Assembly: GCA_023663725.1 (NCBI GenBank)
Contig: JAMPGX010000013.1
Location: 1 to 64,000 of the forward strand
Length of the DNA: 64,000 nucleotides
Direction of reading: 5' to 3'
DNA from: a bacterium
Lineage (GTDB): Bacteria; Bacillota; Clostridia; Lachnospirales; Lachnospiraceae
Below, one piece after another: positions 26,225 to 35,067 of this stretch. A program made the position numbers and the translations under genes. Each line of letters starts with the position of its first letter. Within the stretch, counting starts at the first letter, position 1. The notes below the pieces were generated by a model. That model ran no database searches. It was given only the letters and a program-made list of their open reading frames with translations, and was not told the DNA's origin.

Positions 26225-27616
26225 ATGAGTTTGGATGCAATACTTCACAGACTGAGGAATGTCTGGAAAAGGATCGTGAATCAGGGGCTGTTCTTTCTGT
26301 CCGCGGTCATGCTCCTGTGGCTGTCTGGCTGCGGCAGCAGCAGAAAGGAGGAGATCCCGATTGATTTTCCTTTTTATGAGACAGACGATTATACCCTTGC
26401 CCTGGCTGCGGCGGAGGGCGGCGAATATGCGCTGCTGTTTCGGGACGGAGACGGGCAGATCCTGCAGCGGATTCCCTGTGGCAGGCTCAGGGAGCCGGTG
26501 ACTTTCTCCTACGACGGGATAGCATACGGTTCCTGGACGGATCTGGAGATATTTTCCGCCGATTCCGACACTGGACTGCTCTTTTTGTGGGAAGATGAGC
26601 GGTTTGTGGAAGAGCCGATCCCGATTCCGCGGTATGGGGAGGTTCGCCGGGGTGCCATGCTCACCGTATCGGAGAGCGGGGATACGCAGGAGAAAAAGAT
26701 CTATCAACTGAACCGATTCAGGAACCGGGTCGAGGAGATTCGCGGATGGAATCTGGAGCAGGACAGCGGTATACTCAGGATATGGGACAGTCTGCGGCGG
26801 CAATGTCTGTTTGAGGGAAAGGTTGCGCTGGATGAAGAGGGGGAGCCGCAGAATCGGGAATATTATGAGTACCTCTTCTGGCAGGGGCGCGACTTGCTGT
26901 GGGAGTATTCGGCCAGTTCCACCGTCAGAGTGTGGGAGGACAGCGGCGCGGCAGAGTATGAGAGCCGCACGGCTTTTCTGGAAAACTGCGGCTATGCGGG
27001 GGAGGCTCCCTTTTATCGGTATTATGACAGATTTCAGAATCTCCAACTGGAGTTGTATCTGGATGAGGAAAAGCAGAGATATTACGGCATAGCGTACATA
27101 CACCGTATAAACAGTGATTTGGAGCCGGTGGCGGATATGCTTGGATTTGCCGGGCATGGCATTGGGAAAGAGCAGTGGGATGAGGGACAGACCTTTGTCC
27201 TGCCTTTTGCGGGCGATGCAGGGGGAGCGGAGGATGGATACCGGGAGACGGTGGAATATACGGAGAGCGGCAGGCCGGATCACTTTCTGGCCCAGGGGCT
27301 GATGGACGACTGTGGGGTGGAGACGCTGGGTAATCTGGTGGAGATCGACTTCCTATACCGGGAGGACGGCGCCCTGTTTTGCAGGGAGTATCACCATGAC
27401 GCCCGTACCTTTGGCTCCAACCTCTGCGGCAGGGACAGCTTTTATGACGAAAAGGAACGGCTGGTATATGAGAACGGTTATCTTACCCACGGCTCCTGCG
27501 AGTTCTATTATGTTTATGCAGGGGAGGAGAAAAATCCCGTATATCGCCTGTATCTGGACTATAACGGCGGGTGTGTGTTCCCAGAACTGGCGCGGCTGTA
27601 TGACAGCGGGCAATAA
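26225..27616 (+). CDS. Putative lipoprotein of unknown function
   Basis: About 463 residues. An unusually long basic N-region (MSLDAILHRLRNVWKRIVNQ) precedes a hydrophobic stretch and the lipobox LSGC (Cys near residue 37), so it should be lipidated and anchored outside. The rest is beta-rich and acidic with many Tyr/Trp/Glu and no domain I can name; segments such as YEYLFWQGRDLLWEYSASST and FLYREDGALFCREYHH suggest repeated beta hairpins. GGAGGA is only 2 bases before ATG 26225, so TTG 26231 or TTG 26216 are alternative starts. Confidence 0.7.
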   Translation: MSLDAILHRLRNVWKRIVNQGLFFLSAVMLLWLSGCGSSRKEEIPIDFPFYETDDYTLALAAAEGGEYALLFRDGDGQILQRIPCGRLREPVTFSYDGIAYGSWTDLEIFSADSDTGLLFLWEDERFVEEPIPIPRYGEVRRGAMLTVSESGDTQEKKIYQLNRFRNRVEEIRGWNLEQDSGILRIWDSLRRQCLFEGKVALDEEGEPQNREYYEYLFWQGRDLLWEYSASSTVRVWEDSGAAEYESRTAFLENCGYAGEAPFYRYYDRFQNLQLELYLDEEKQRYYGIAYIHRINSDLEPVADMLGFAGHGIGKEQWDEGQTFVLPFAGDAGGAEDGYRETVEYTESGRPDHFLAQGLMDDCGVETLGNLVEIDFLYREDGALFCREYHHDARTFGSNLCGRDSFYDEKERLVYENGYLTHGSCEFYYVYAGEEKNPVYRLYLDYNGGCVFPELARLYDSGQ

Positions 27617-27913
27617 GTAAAACGGCCGTGTTTACACAGACAGTTGACGAATGCCGTGAGGGTCAGATCCCCCATAACTTTGCCGCACGTCGAGTTTGAT
27701 ATCCTGTCAGCCGGATGCCTTGCAAATTGATTTCTATGCAGTGGCAGGGCGGCCTTTATTTGTCAGCATTGTCCAATCCCTGTTTCAGAAAAGAATCGTT
27801 TTGCAATTATTTGATTCGATTCGGGTGTCAAAAGGATATCCGGTCAAAATGGCTTGTGCGATATGCCTGATTTACGGGAAAAATAATGAGGAGAATCAAA
27901 ACGGAGAGAATTT
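27617..27913. other. Intergenic stretch without a supported gene
   Basis: Between the lipoprotein and GNAT genes. A 73-codon open frame from a TTG at 27696 lacks a ribosome binding site and known similarity, so I do not call it. No terminator or clear promoter was seen. Confidence 0.4.
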
Positions 27914-28804
27914 ATGACGGGGAGAATCTACAAGCCGGATCATCCGCATATGGCGGCGCATCTGTTTGTGGGCTGGCAGGAGACTATGATCCTGTCCTGC
28001 CTGCAGGGGATCATGGGGGAAATCTACATATCGGAGCCGAGGGCTTTGGAAACCTGGGGCAAGACCTTACAGGCGGATACTTACCCCGCGGATGCCCGGC
28101 CGCTATCTGCCGCAGCCATATTGGGAGATTTCTGTTTCCTGGCGGGGGAGCCGGATGCGGAGCTGGCGGCCTTCACGCCAGAGGGCCGGGACAGAGATTT
28201 CAGGATATTGGTTCCGCGGGAGCGCTCACAGAATACGGCGGATGAACTGACAGGCCCGCCATATCCTGCCGATGGAACCTGGGAGAGCGCGATCCGGCAG
28301 ATTTACGGCGACAAGGCGCGCAGGGTGACTCGCTACGCCATCAAAAAGGAACCGGGGGTGTGGGACATGCACCGGCTGCGGGCAGCGGTGGCGGCTCTGC
28401 CCCCTGAGTATGAGCTGCGCCTGATAGACGAAGAACTCTACGGTCAGTGCGGGGAAAGCGAGTGGAGCAGGGATCTGGTGGCTCAGTTTCGCGACTATGG
28501 GCTATACCGCAAGTGGGGGCTGGGAGCGGTAGTTCTTCGGGGCCGGGAGATTGTCTCTGGCGCCTCCTCCTACTCCGCTTACCGGGGCGGCATCGAGATC
28601 GAGATAGATACCCGGGAGGACTACCGCCGAAAGGGGCTGGCCTATGTCTGCGGCGCGCGCCTGATCCTGGAGTGCTGCGCCCGCGGGCTGTATCCGAGCT
28701 GGGATGCCCACAACCTCTGGTCGGTGGCGCTGGCCGAAAAGCTGGGGTATCATTTTGACCATGCGTATGACGCGTATGAAATAGGGGGGCAGCAAGGGCC
28801 TTGA
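27914..28804 (+). CDS. GNAT-family N-acetyltransferase (GNAT_acetyltran/PF12746 type)
   Basis: 296 residues. The N-terminal 160 residues are the variable half of this two-domain Firmicutes family; the C-terminal GNAT fold carries SGASSYSAYRGGIEIEIDT, the acetyl-CoA loop REDYRRKGLAYVCGARLILE and ending WDAHNLWSVALAEKLGYHF. It should transfer an acetyl group from acetyl-CoA to a small-molecule or peptide amine; the acceptor is unknown. GGAGAG precedes the ATG. Its stop codon is embedded in a terminator. Confidence 0.88.
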   Translation: MTGRIYKPDHPHMAAHLFVGWQETMILSCLQGIMGEIYISEPRALETWGKTLQADTYPADARPLSAAAILGDFCFLAGEPDAELAAFTPEGRDRDFRILVPRERSQNTADELTGPPYPADGTWESAIRQIYGDKARRVTRYAIKKEPGVWDMHRLRAAVAALPPEYELRLIDEELYGQCGESEWSRDLVAQFRDYGLYRKWGLGAVVLRGREIVSGASSYSAYRGGIEIEIDTREDYRRKGLAYVCGARLILECCARGLYPSWDAHNLWSVALAEKLGYHFDHAYDAYEIGGQQGP

Positions 28805-28828
28805 GACAATAGTCTCAGGGCCTTTTTT
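28792..28828 (+). terminator. Rho-independent terminator at the GNAT gene end
   Basis: GGGCCTTGAGAC-N4-GTCTCAGGGCC followed by TTTTTT. The left arm overlaps the last codons and stop of the GNAT gene. Confidence 0.85.
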
Positions 28829-28853
28829 CGCACTCCACGGCATAAGATACCGC

Positions 28854-28887
28854 CAGTCATTTATCTGTAACTTTTTTCTGTTATAAT
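28854..28887 (+). promoter_or_regulatory. Promoter and response-regulator box of the OmpR/HK operon
   Basis: CAGTCA at 28854-28859 and CTGTAA at 28865-28870 are 11 bases apart, followed by a T-run and TATAAT at 28882-28887, with no proper -35. The same arrangement and spacing occurs at 30901-30934 before the downstream operon, so this is probably the binding site of the response regulator encoded at 29049. Confidence 0.65.
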
Positions 28888-28944
28888 ATAGCTTATGAGA
28901 AATCGCGCAGCGGTTTCTCATAAAAGGCGCGACCAAGCGCCGTA
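28888..28944 (+). repeat. Hairpin repeat unit 1 in the leader of the OmpR/HK operon
   Basis: A 57-base unit with two hairpins: TATGAGAAA...TTTCTCATA and GGCGC-N6-GCGCC. It is repeated identically 92 bases further on. It starts just past the -10, so it lies in the 5' leader RNA. Confidence 0.8.
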
Positions 28945-28979
28945 AATCTAATCCCAGGAAAAGTTATAGTTCCTGGGAT

Positions 28980-29036
28980 ATAGCTTATGAGAAATCGCGC
29001 AGCGGTTTCTCATAAAAGGCGCGACCAAGCGCCGTA
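28980..29036 (+). repeat. Hairpin repeat unit 2 in the leader of the OmpR/HK operon
   Basis: Identical to the unit at 28888-28944. Between the two lies a third hairpin (TCCCAGGAA-N9-TTCCTGGGA, about 28952-28978). The unit ends 12 bases before the start codon of the response regulator and so could affect its translation. Confidence 0.8.
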
Positions 29037-29048
29037 TAGAAAGGATGA

Positions 29049-29729
29049 ATGAGGTTTATGGTAGATTTATATTATGTGGAGGACGATCCCAATATTGCCG
29101 GTATCGTAAAGGAATATCTGGAACAGAGGGACTTTCGGGTGACGGTATGCCCGACGCTGGCCCGGGCAAGGCAGGCGCTTGAGGAGCGTGTGCCCGCGCT
29201 GGTGCTGCTGGACTGGAACATGCCGGACGGACGCGGGGACAGCCTGTGCCAGTGGATCCGGCACAGCCGGAAAGAATTGCCGGTCATTTTTCTTACGGTC
29301 CGGGGGGACAGCGCGGATATCGTTCAGGGATTTCAGAACGGGGCGGACGACTATGTGGTCAAGCCTTTCGCGCTGGAGGTATTACATTCGCGGATATTGG
29401 CCCTCCTTCGCAGAGCGGGCAATGCGGTCGGGCAATATCTCTCCTGCGGCGGGATCGTAATCGATCAGGAACGCCGGACGGTTTCCAGCCATGGGGAGGA
29501 GGTCGCGCTGAGTCCGGCGGAATATCAACTGCTGTTATATCTGATGCAAAACAGGGGAAAGACCGTTACCAGGGAAAAAATATTGGAGCAGGTATGGGAC
29601 TTAAACGGCAGCTATGTGAACGACAACACGCTGACCGTCACCGTGAAACGGCTGCGGGATAAGCTGGGAGCGCCGGAGTGCCTAAGGACGGTCAGATCTG
29701 TGGGCTACCGTATGGAGGATGGGATATGA
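29049..29729 (+). CDS. OmpR/PhoB-family response regulator
   Basis: 226 residues. Receiver: acidic VEDDP near residue 10, phospho-acceptor Asp in LVLLDWNMPDG, Thr and Lys in FLTVRGD and YVVKPF. Winged helix at about 130-226 (SPAEYQLLLYLMQNRGKTVT, NDNTLTVTVKRLRDKL). Start could also be the ATG at 29058; GAAAGGA lies close to 29049. The gene overlaps the kinase start by an ATGA. With the downstream FtsX-type ABC transporter this forms a BceRS-AB-like peptide-stress module. Confidence 0.9.
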   Translation: MRFMVDLYYVEDDPNIAGIVKEYLEQRDFRVTVCPTLARARQALEERVPALVLLDWNMPDGRGDSLCQWIRHSRKELPVIFLTVRGDSADIVQGFQNGADDYVVKPFALEVLHSRILALLRRAGNAVGQYLSCGGIVIDQERRTVSSHGEEVALSPAEYQLLLYLMQNRGKTVTREKILEQVWDLNGSYVNDNTLTVTVKRLRDKLGAPECLRTVRSVGYRMEDGI

Positions 29730-30910
29730 GCGGGCGGAAAAATATATTTATCACGGTGGGGTTTGTCTGTTCGGTCAGTCTGATCGTCTCCGCAGCGTCG
29801 GTCTTGCTGGTCTCTTTCTATTACAGCCGCTTTCAGTTCGACCTGCTGAACGCTGTCTGCGGCGAGGTGCTGGAGCGGGATCAGGAGACAAGGGGGATCA
29901 TCGCCGCCGCCCTGAAAGAATATTCGGCAGGGGCGGCCGAGACAAAGGCGGACGAAGATATCTTAACGGCGCTGGGGTACGGAATATCCGATTTTTCAGG
30001 TCTGTCAGTCAAACAAAATATCCTGTTTGCGGCAGCGGGGCTTTTGCCCGGCGTTTTTCTGTTTATCGCTGCCTTTCTGTACCGGAACAGGCAGGAGGTC
30101 ATGCGCATTCAGGCTCTGACCAACTATCTGGAACAGGTCAACACGGGCAAGGCCATCATTCTCTCCCCCGCCGGAGAGGATGACTTTTCCAAACTGGAGG
30201 ATGAGATATACAAGACGGTGACTTATCTCTACCATACCAAGGAGACGGCGGTGCAGGCCAGAGATGATTACGCGGAAAATCTGTCGAACATCGCGCATCA
30301 GATCAAGACGCCGATCACCGCCATCTTCCTGTCTGTCCAGATGATGCGGCAGGACATTGGAGGGAAGTATCCTGAGCAGGTGGAAAAGCAGTTGTCGAGG
30401 CTCATGCATCTGGAGGAAACCCTGCTGGTACTGTCTCGAATGGACGCGGGGACTTTGACGCTGAAGAAAGAGGAGGTGGACGTCTATACCCTGCTCGTGC
30501 TCGCGGCGGACAATCTGCAGGAGCTGTTTGCGGATACCGGCAGCCGCGTGGATATACCAGAGCTGGGGGAGGCGGCTGTCATAGCCGATATGGACTGGAC
30601 GATGGAGGCGATCATCAATGTGCTGAAAAACTGTATGGAACACAACGCGGGCGGCACTGTCCACTGTTCATACGCGCAAAATCCGCTGTGCACGGAGATC
30701 CTGATCTGGGACGAGGGAGAGGGCTTTGAGAGAGAAGATATCCCCCATCTCTTTGAACGGTTTTACCGCGGAAAAAACGCGGGGGAGGGCGGCATCGGAA
30801 TCGGCCTGTCCCTGGCCAGAGAGATCATAGAGCGCCAAAACGGGACGATACGGGCCAGGAACAGACCGGACGGAGGAGCATTATTTGAAATTCGGTTCTA
30901 CAGTCACTAA
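29726..30910 (+). CDS. Sensor histidine kinase, partner of the OmpR regulator
   Basis: 394 residues; the start overlaps the regulator stop (ATGA). Two membrane segments (about 8-32 and 105-128) flank an extracytoplasmic loop of about 70 residues. HisKA H-box with His in AHQIKTPITAIFLSVQM (about residue 195); ATPase domain with IINVLKNCMEHN, the DEGEGF box and GIGIGLSLAREI. The stop codon lies inside the operator of the next transcription unit. Confidence 0.9.
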   Translation: MSGRKNIFITVGFVCSVSLIVSAASVLLVSFYYSRFQFDLLNAVCGEVLERDQETRGIIAAALKEYSAGAAETKADEDILTALGYGISDFSGLSVKQNILFAAAGLLPGVFLFIAAFLYRNRQEVMRIQALTNYLEQVNTGKAIILSPAGEDDFSKLEDEIYKTVTYLYHTKETAVQARDDYAENLSNIAHQIKTPITAIFLSVQMMRQDIGGKYPEQVEKQLSRLMHLEETLLVLSRMDAGTLTLKKEEVDVYTLLVLAADNLQELFADTGSRVDIPELGEAAVIADMDWTMEAIINVLKNCMEHNAGGTVHCSYAQNPLCTEILIWDEGEGFEREDIPHLFERFYRGKNAGEGGIGIGLSLAREIIERQNGTIRARNRPDGGALFEIRFYSH

Positions 30911-30934
30911 ACTGTAATTTTTACGTGCTATAAT
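30901..30934 (+). promoter_or_regulatory. Second promoter with the same regulator box
   Basis: CAGTCA at 30901-30906, CTGTAA at 30912-30917, T-run, and TATAAT at 30929-30934: the same spacing as at 28854-28887 (11 bases between boxes, 17 from CTGTAA to TATAAT). It drives the membrane protein and ABC transporter genes and overlaps the end of the kinase gene. Confidence 0.65.
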
Positions 30935-31023
30935 AAGATCGGTAAACACCCAAAGGAGTAGAAGCCCAGTGTGGGTGCAGCGGTATGGATGCTGCGATAC
31001 CGGAGAAGCAGAGGAGGACTATA

Positions 31024-31869
31024 ATGAACCGTAAGAAAAGAACAGGAATAACGATTGTTTTGAGCATAATTATTGGCCTGATAGGTCTGTTGGGCAGCAT
31101 TGCCGGTAGCGCGCGCTATGCTATGAGGGATGATGCCATTGAGAAATTGACGGTGGAATGGGACCTTTCTCAGATGCAGATCACGAAGATTGCTGGAAAT
31201 TTGCCAATGTCGTGTTTTTTGATGTTGATGATGGAGACTTCAGGGATTGATGAAACAGGGACAGGCAATCTGATAGATGCGGAGTACACCAGGGAGTTTA
31301 TCGCGCAAAAGATGCGGGATTATCGGGATGACTTATTAAAAAATAACGGAAAAGGTAAGGTAGAGTTCTCGGAGCTTGTCATGTTGGAGAAGAGATATCA
31401 GGATGCCGTGAGCCAGGATTTACAGTACCGTCTTACTGCGGACGACATAGAGCGATATGAGATGGTGTGGGACAATCTGGCCATTTCTGAGCGAAGCATG
31501 TTGGAAAACTACCGCAGTGAGAGACCGGTAGTGTTTGCGCTTATCAGAGTTGTCTTATCCGGATGGTTTCTGGCGTTAGCGGTGCTGTCCGTGCTGGGCG
31601 GCGGGATTGGGTTGTGGTATTTACACGGACATAGCTTCCGAGGTCACATGCCATACGGTGTAGCATTGATTCTATTGGGTGTTGTGGACTGTGTGGCAGC
31701 GGCATTGAGAGGGAGTGTGGCGGCCACATTTAACTGCTTAGTAGATATACATACCAATCTGACGGAGTTGGCGCTTGCCCCTGTAGGGAATGTGCTGTGG
31801 GCAGTGGGAGCGGCGGCAGCCGTGCTGGGGGTGGTGACTGCCACGCTCTCTCGGATTGCAAGAAAATAG
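31024..31869 (+). CDS. Membrane protein encoded inside the two-component/ABC cluster
   Basis: 281 residues from the ATG at 31024 (GGAGG 7 bases upstream). One N-terminal membrane segment (about 8-30), a hydrophilic helical middle of about 140 residues (DLSQMQITKIAGNLPMS, YRLTADDIERYEMVWDN), and three C-terminal membrane segments (about 175-200, 208-230, 245-275). No family recognised. It lies between the kinase and the ATPase genes, in the same direction and behind the regulator box, so an accessory role for this transporter is likely. Confidence 0.7.
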   Translation: MNRKKRTGITIVLSIIIGLIGLLGSIAGSARYAMRDDAIEKLTVEWDLSQMQITKIAGNLPMSCFLMLMMETSGIDETGTGNLIDAEYTREFIAQKMRDYRDDLLKNNGKGKVEFSELVMLEKRYQDAVSQDLQYRLTADDIERYEMVWDNLAISERSMLENYRSERPVVFALIRVVLSGWFLALAVLSVLGGGIGLWYLHGHSFRGHMPYGVALILLGVVDCVAAALRGSVAATFNCLVDIHTNLTELALAPVGNVLWAVGAAAAVLGVVTATLSRIARK

Positions 31870-31939
31870 CGCCAAAATGAGCATCGTGGGATTTGTAATT
31901 GGCTATTATCACATATACAGGAAAGGAGACAACAATAGA

Positions 31940-32620
31940 ATGGAGATTTTAAAATGTGAAGGCGTCAGGAAGGTATACGGCGAGCGCGGCAATCAGGTGG
32001 TGGCGCTGGACGGCATCGATCTGTCGGTGGGCAAGGGGGAATTTGTGGCGATAGTCGGCGCGTCCGGCTCAGGAAAATCCACTCTGCTGCATATTCTCGG
32101 CAGTGTGGACAAGCCCACCGAGGGAAAAGTTCTGATCGACGGAACGGAGCTCTCCCGGTTAAACCGGACGCAGGCGGCCATCTTCCGGCGCAGGAAAGTA
32201 GGATTGGTGTATCAGTTTTACAACCTGATCCCCACTCTGACAGCCCGCAAAAATATCCTCCTGCCCCTGGCGCTGGATAAAAAGAAACCGAATCAGGAAT
32301 TTTTTGAACAGATCGTCAACTCCCTGGGTATTGCCGACAGACTGGAGGCTCTGCCCAGAGAGCTGTCGGGCGGACAGCAGCAGAGGGTCGCCATCGCGCG
32401 CTCTCTGATCTACCGTCCAGCCCTGCTGCTGGCGGACGAACCCACCGGCAATCTGGACCAGAGGAATTCCAAGGAGATCATCGACATGCTGAAACTGTTG
32501 GGCCGCAGTCTGGAGCAGACGATCCTGCTGATTACCCACGACGAAAAGGTAGCTATGGAGGCGCAGCGCGTCATCACTGTGGAAGATGGGCGTATCATCA
32601 GCGACGAGAGGCGGAGGTGA
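31940..32620 (+). CDS. ABC transporter ATP-binding protein (BceA/MacB/LolD type)
   Basis: 226 residues from ATG 31940 (AAAGGAG about 12 bases upstream). Walker A GASGSGKS, Q-loop VYQFYNLIP, signature LSGGQQQR, Walker B LLLADEP and the H-loop in LLITHDEKVA. This is the ATPase class that pairs with FtsX-fold mechanotransmission permeases. It overlaps or abuts the permease gene, whose ribosome binding site lies in its last codons. Confidence 0.92.
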   Translation: MEILKCEGVRKVYGERGNQVVALDGIDLSVGKGEFVAIVGASGSGKSTLLHILGSVDKPTEGKVLIDGTELSRLNRTQAAIFRRRKVGLVYQFYNLIPTLTARKNILLPLALDKKKPNQEFFEQIVNSLGIADRLEALPRELSGGQQQRVAIARSLIYRPALLLADEPTGNLDQRNSKEIIDMLKLLGRSLEQTILLITHDEKVAMEAQRVITVEDGRIISDERRR

Positions 32621-32625
32621 CGGAT

Positions 32626-34851
32626 ATGTGGAAAGCTTACTCTTCGGACTATATCAAAAACAACCGTTCATCGGGGGTATCCGTCATGATCGCGGCATTT
32701 GTCTCGGCGCTGCTGTTATCCCTGTTATGCGGATGGTTCTATAATATGTGGAAGTATGAGGTGGAGAGGATCGAACTGCAGGAGGGCGGCTGGCAGAGCC
32801 GGATGACCGGTGCATTTGACCGGCAGGATATAGAAACCGTCCGCAGTTTTGCCAATATCAGGGAGGCGTTGATCCGTGACGGGGAAGGCGCGGAAACGGA
32901 TACGGTCATGGAACTCTATTTTAACGATTACAGGGCTGTCTTCTCGGACACGCCCCGCATTGCCGGTCAGCTCGGGGTCAGTCCGGAGCAGATCGCCTAT
33001 AATTATGGGCTGCTGGCCATGTATATGATCCGCAGTCCGCAGGATACGGCGCCGAGACTGCTGTTTCCGATGTTCGTGGCGATACTGCTGTTGGCGTCCG
33101 TCTCGCTGATCCTGATTATACACAATTCTTTCGCGGTATCCATGAACGCGCGGATTCACCAGTTCGGTATCTTTTCCAGCATCGGGGCCACGCCGAAACA
33201 GATCTGTGCGTGTCTCTTACAGGAGGCGGCAGTCCTGTGCGCCGGGCCGATATTGGTCGGGAATCTGCTGGGCATCGCGGGCAGCATGGGTGTGATACAG
33301 TTATCCAATATATTGCTGGGAGATGACATACCGGGGCGGCATGAGGCGGTTTTTGGCTACCGTCCGCCGGTTCTGGCGCTGACGCTTTGCGTAACCGCGC
33401 TCACCGTATGGATCTCGGCGTGGCTGCCCGCGAGAAAGCTGAGCAGGCTGACGCCGCTCGAGGCCATGCGCAGCACGGGGGAATTGCAGTTAAAGCGCAG
33501 GAAAAGATCCCGCGTCCTTGCCCTTTTGTTCGGCGTGGAGGGTGAACTGGCCGGAAACGCGCTGAAAGCGCAGAGAAAAGCTCTGCGCACGGCCTCGCTG
33601 TCCCTGATCTTTTCGTTTATGGCTTTCACGGTCATGCAATGCTTTTTTGCGACTATCCAGATCAGTACCAGAGAGACCTATTTTGAAAGGTATCAGGACG
33701 CCTGGGATATCATGGTCACGGTAAAGGGCGCGGAGCCCGGTGGGTTTGAAATGGCGGGAGCCATTCGGGAGCTTAATGGGGTGGAGAGCGCCATCGCCTA
33801 TCAGAAAGCGGCGGCAAAAACAATCGTCACAGAGGGGGAGATGAGCGAGGAGATGAAAGCTCTGGGCGGTTTTACCTATGCGCCCGATCATTATGTGACA
33901 GAGGCGGATGGCGGATGGCTGGTGAATGCTCCGGTCATCATACTGGACGATGACAGCTTTATGTCGTACTGTGAGCAGATCGGGGCGATACCGCGGCCGG
34001 ACGGGGCCGTAGTGCTGAACCAGATCCGTGATGTGACCAATCCTGACTTCAGGCACCCAGAGTATATGCCCTATATCAACGCGCGTGACAGCGAAGAAAA
34101 TGCCGCAAGCGTTTTAAGGCGGCAGGGCGATACGGAGATGGCGGCGCGGATCCCGGTGCTGGCATACACGGACAAGGTTCCTGTTTTGCGGGAGGAGTAC
34201 GCCACTCTGGATTACTATGAGCTGGTGCATTTTATCCCGGCGTCTCTGTGGAGAGAGATCAAGGGGCAGATAGGGGGAACGGAGCCGGATTTCCATATCT
34301 GTGTCCTGGGCGGGGAGCATGCGACGCCGGAAGAGCTGGACGCGCTGCAGAGCCGGATCGATCAACTGCTGGGGCAGACTTACAGGACGGAGAGCGAGAA
34401 CCGCATTCGGGAGTATGAGACGAACGGCAGACAGATACTGGGAATGCAGGCGATATTTGGCGGTTTCTGCGTGCTGCTCGCCGTCATTGGGATCGGCGAC
34501 GTCTTTACCAACACGGTGGGGTTTGTGCGCCAGAGGAAAAGGGAATTTGCCAGATATATGTCGGTGGGGATGACGCCCGGCGAGATCAGGAAGATGTTCT
34601 GTGTGGAGGCGCTGGTTCTGGCAGGGCGTCCGGCGCTGATTACCCTGCCGCTGGCTGTGGTCGCCGTGGGGTTCATGCTGAAGATGTCTTATCTGGGGGC
34701 GGATGAATTCTTCGCGGAGGCTCCGCTGGCGCCGATCCTTATCTTTATGCTGGCGATCTGGAGCAGCGTGGCGCTGGCATACCGTCTTGGCTGGAGAGCT
34801 CTGCGCGGGATCAGTCTGGCGGAGGTGCTCAGGGACGATACGATGCTGTAA
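32626..34851 (+). CDS. FtsX-family ABC permease (BceB-like)
   Basis: 741 residues from ATG 32626 (GGAGGTGA 5 bases upstream; a GTG at 32617 is less likely). Segments near residues 20-40, 150-172, 205-235, 250-275 and 325-350 precede a large extracytoplasmic region (about 355-590); the last segments near 610, 660 and 705 carry the FtsX fold (GDVFTNTVGFVRQRKREFAR, MTPGEIRKMF). Such permeases with a big external domain transfer conformational energy to resist antimicrobial peptides and also signal to the kinase. Last gene of its operon, followed by a GC-rich hairpin. Confidence 0.9.
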   Translation: MWKAYSSDYIKNNRSSGVSVMIAAFVSALLLSLLCGWFYNMWKYEVERIELQEGGWQSRMTGAFDRQDIETVRSFANIREALIRDGEGAETDTVMELYFNDYRAVFSDTPRIAGQLGVSPEQIAYNYGLLAMYMIRSPQDTAPRLLFPMFVAILLLASVSLILIIHNSFAVSMNARIHQFGIFSSIGATPKQICACLLQEAAVLCAGPILVGNLLGIAGSMGVIQLSNILLGDDIPGRHEAVFGYRPPVLALTLCVTALTVWISAWLPARKLSRLTPLEAMRSTGELQLKRRKRSRVLALLFGVEGELAGNALKAQRKALRTASLSLIFSFMAFTVMQCFFATIQISTRETYFERYQDAWDIMVTVKGAEPGGFEMAGAIRELNGVESAIAYQKAAAKTIVTEGEMSEEMKALGGFTYAPDHYVTEADGGWLVNAPVIILDDDSFMSYCEQIGAIPRPDGAVVLNQIRDVTNPDFRHPEYMPYINARDSEENAASVLRRQGDTEMAARIPVLAYTDKVPVLREEYATLDYYELVHFIPASLWREIKGQIGGTEPDFHICVLGGEHATPEELDALQSRIDQLLGQTYRTESENRIREYETNGRQILGMQAIFGGFCVLLAVIGIGDVFTNTVGFVRQRKREFARYMSVGMTPGEIRKMFCVEALVLAGRPALITLPLAVVAVGFMLKMSYLGADEFFAEAPLAPILIFMLAIWSSVALAYRLGWRALRGISLAEVLRDDTML

Positions 34852-34871
34852 AATGAAAGCAAAAATTGTGT

Positions 34872-34922
34872 AAAACGCGGCGATTGCGCACAAGGCGGAT
34901 GTTGACCTGCATCGCCGCGTTT
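34872..34922 (+). terminator. GC-rich hairpin after the permease gene
   Basis: AAACGCGGCGAT at 34872-34883 pairs with ATCGCCGCGTTT at 34911-34922. The loop is 27 bases and the T-run is short, so termination is probable rather than certain. A -10-like TATAAT follows at 34925-34930 and may serve the next gene. Confidence 0.6.
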
Positions 34923-35067
34923 GCTATAATTCGGTTATGTGCTCCCATGCCTGCACGGCATATGAGATATGGGAATACGGCAATTCAGAATAGAGCGGAA
35001 AATACAGGGAATGCGTATCGCACGGCAGTATTGGAACTGTTGAGAAAGCGATTATAGGAGAGCAGTT

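Noticed and set aside
27696-27917. 73-codon frame with a TTG start between lipoprotein and GNAT genes
   Set aside because: No ribosome binding site and no recognisable protein features; it overlaps the GNAT start.
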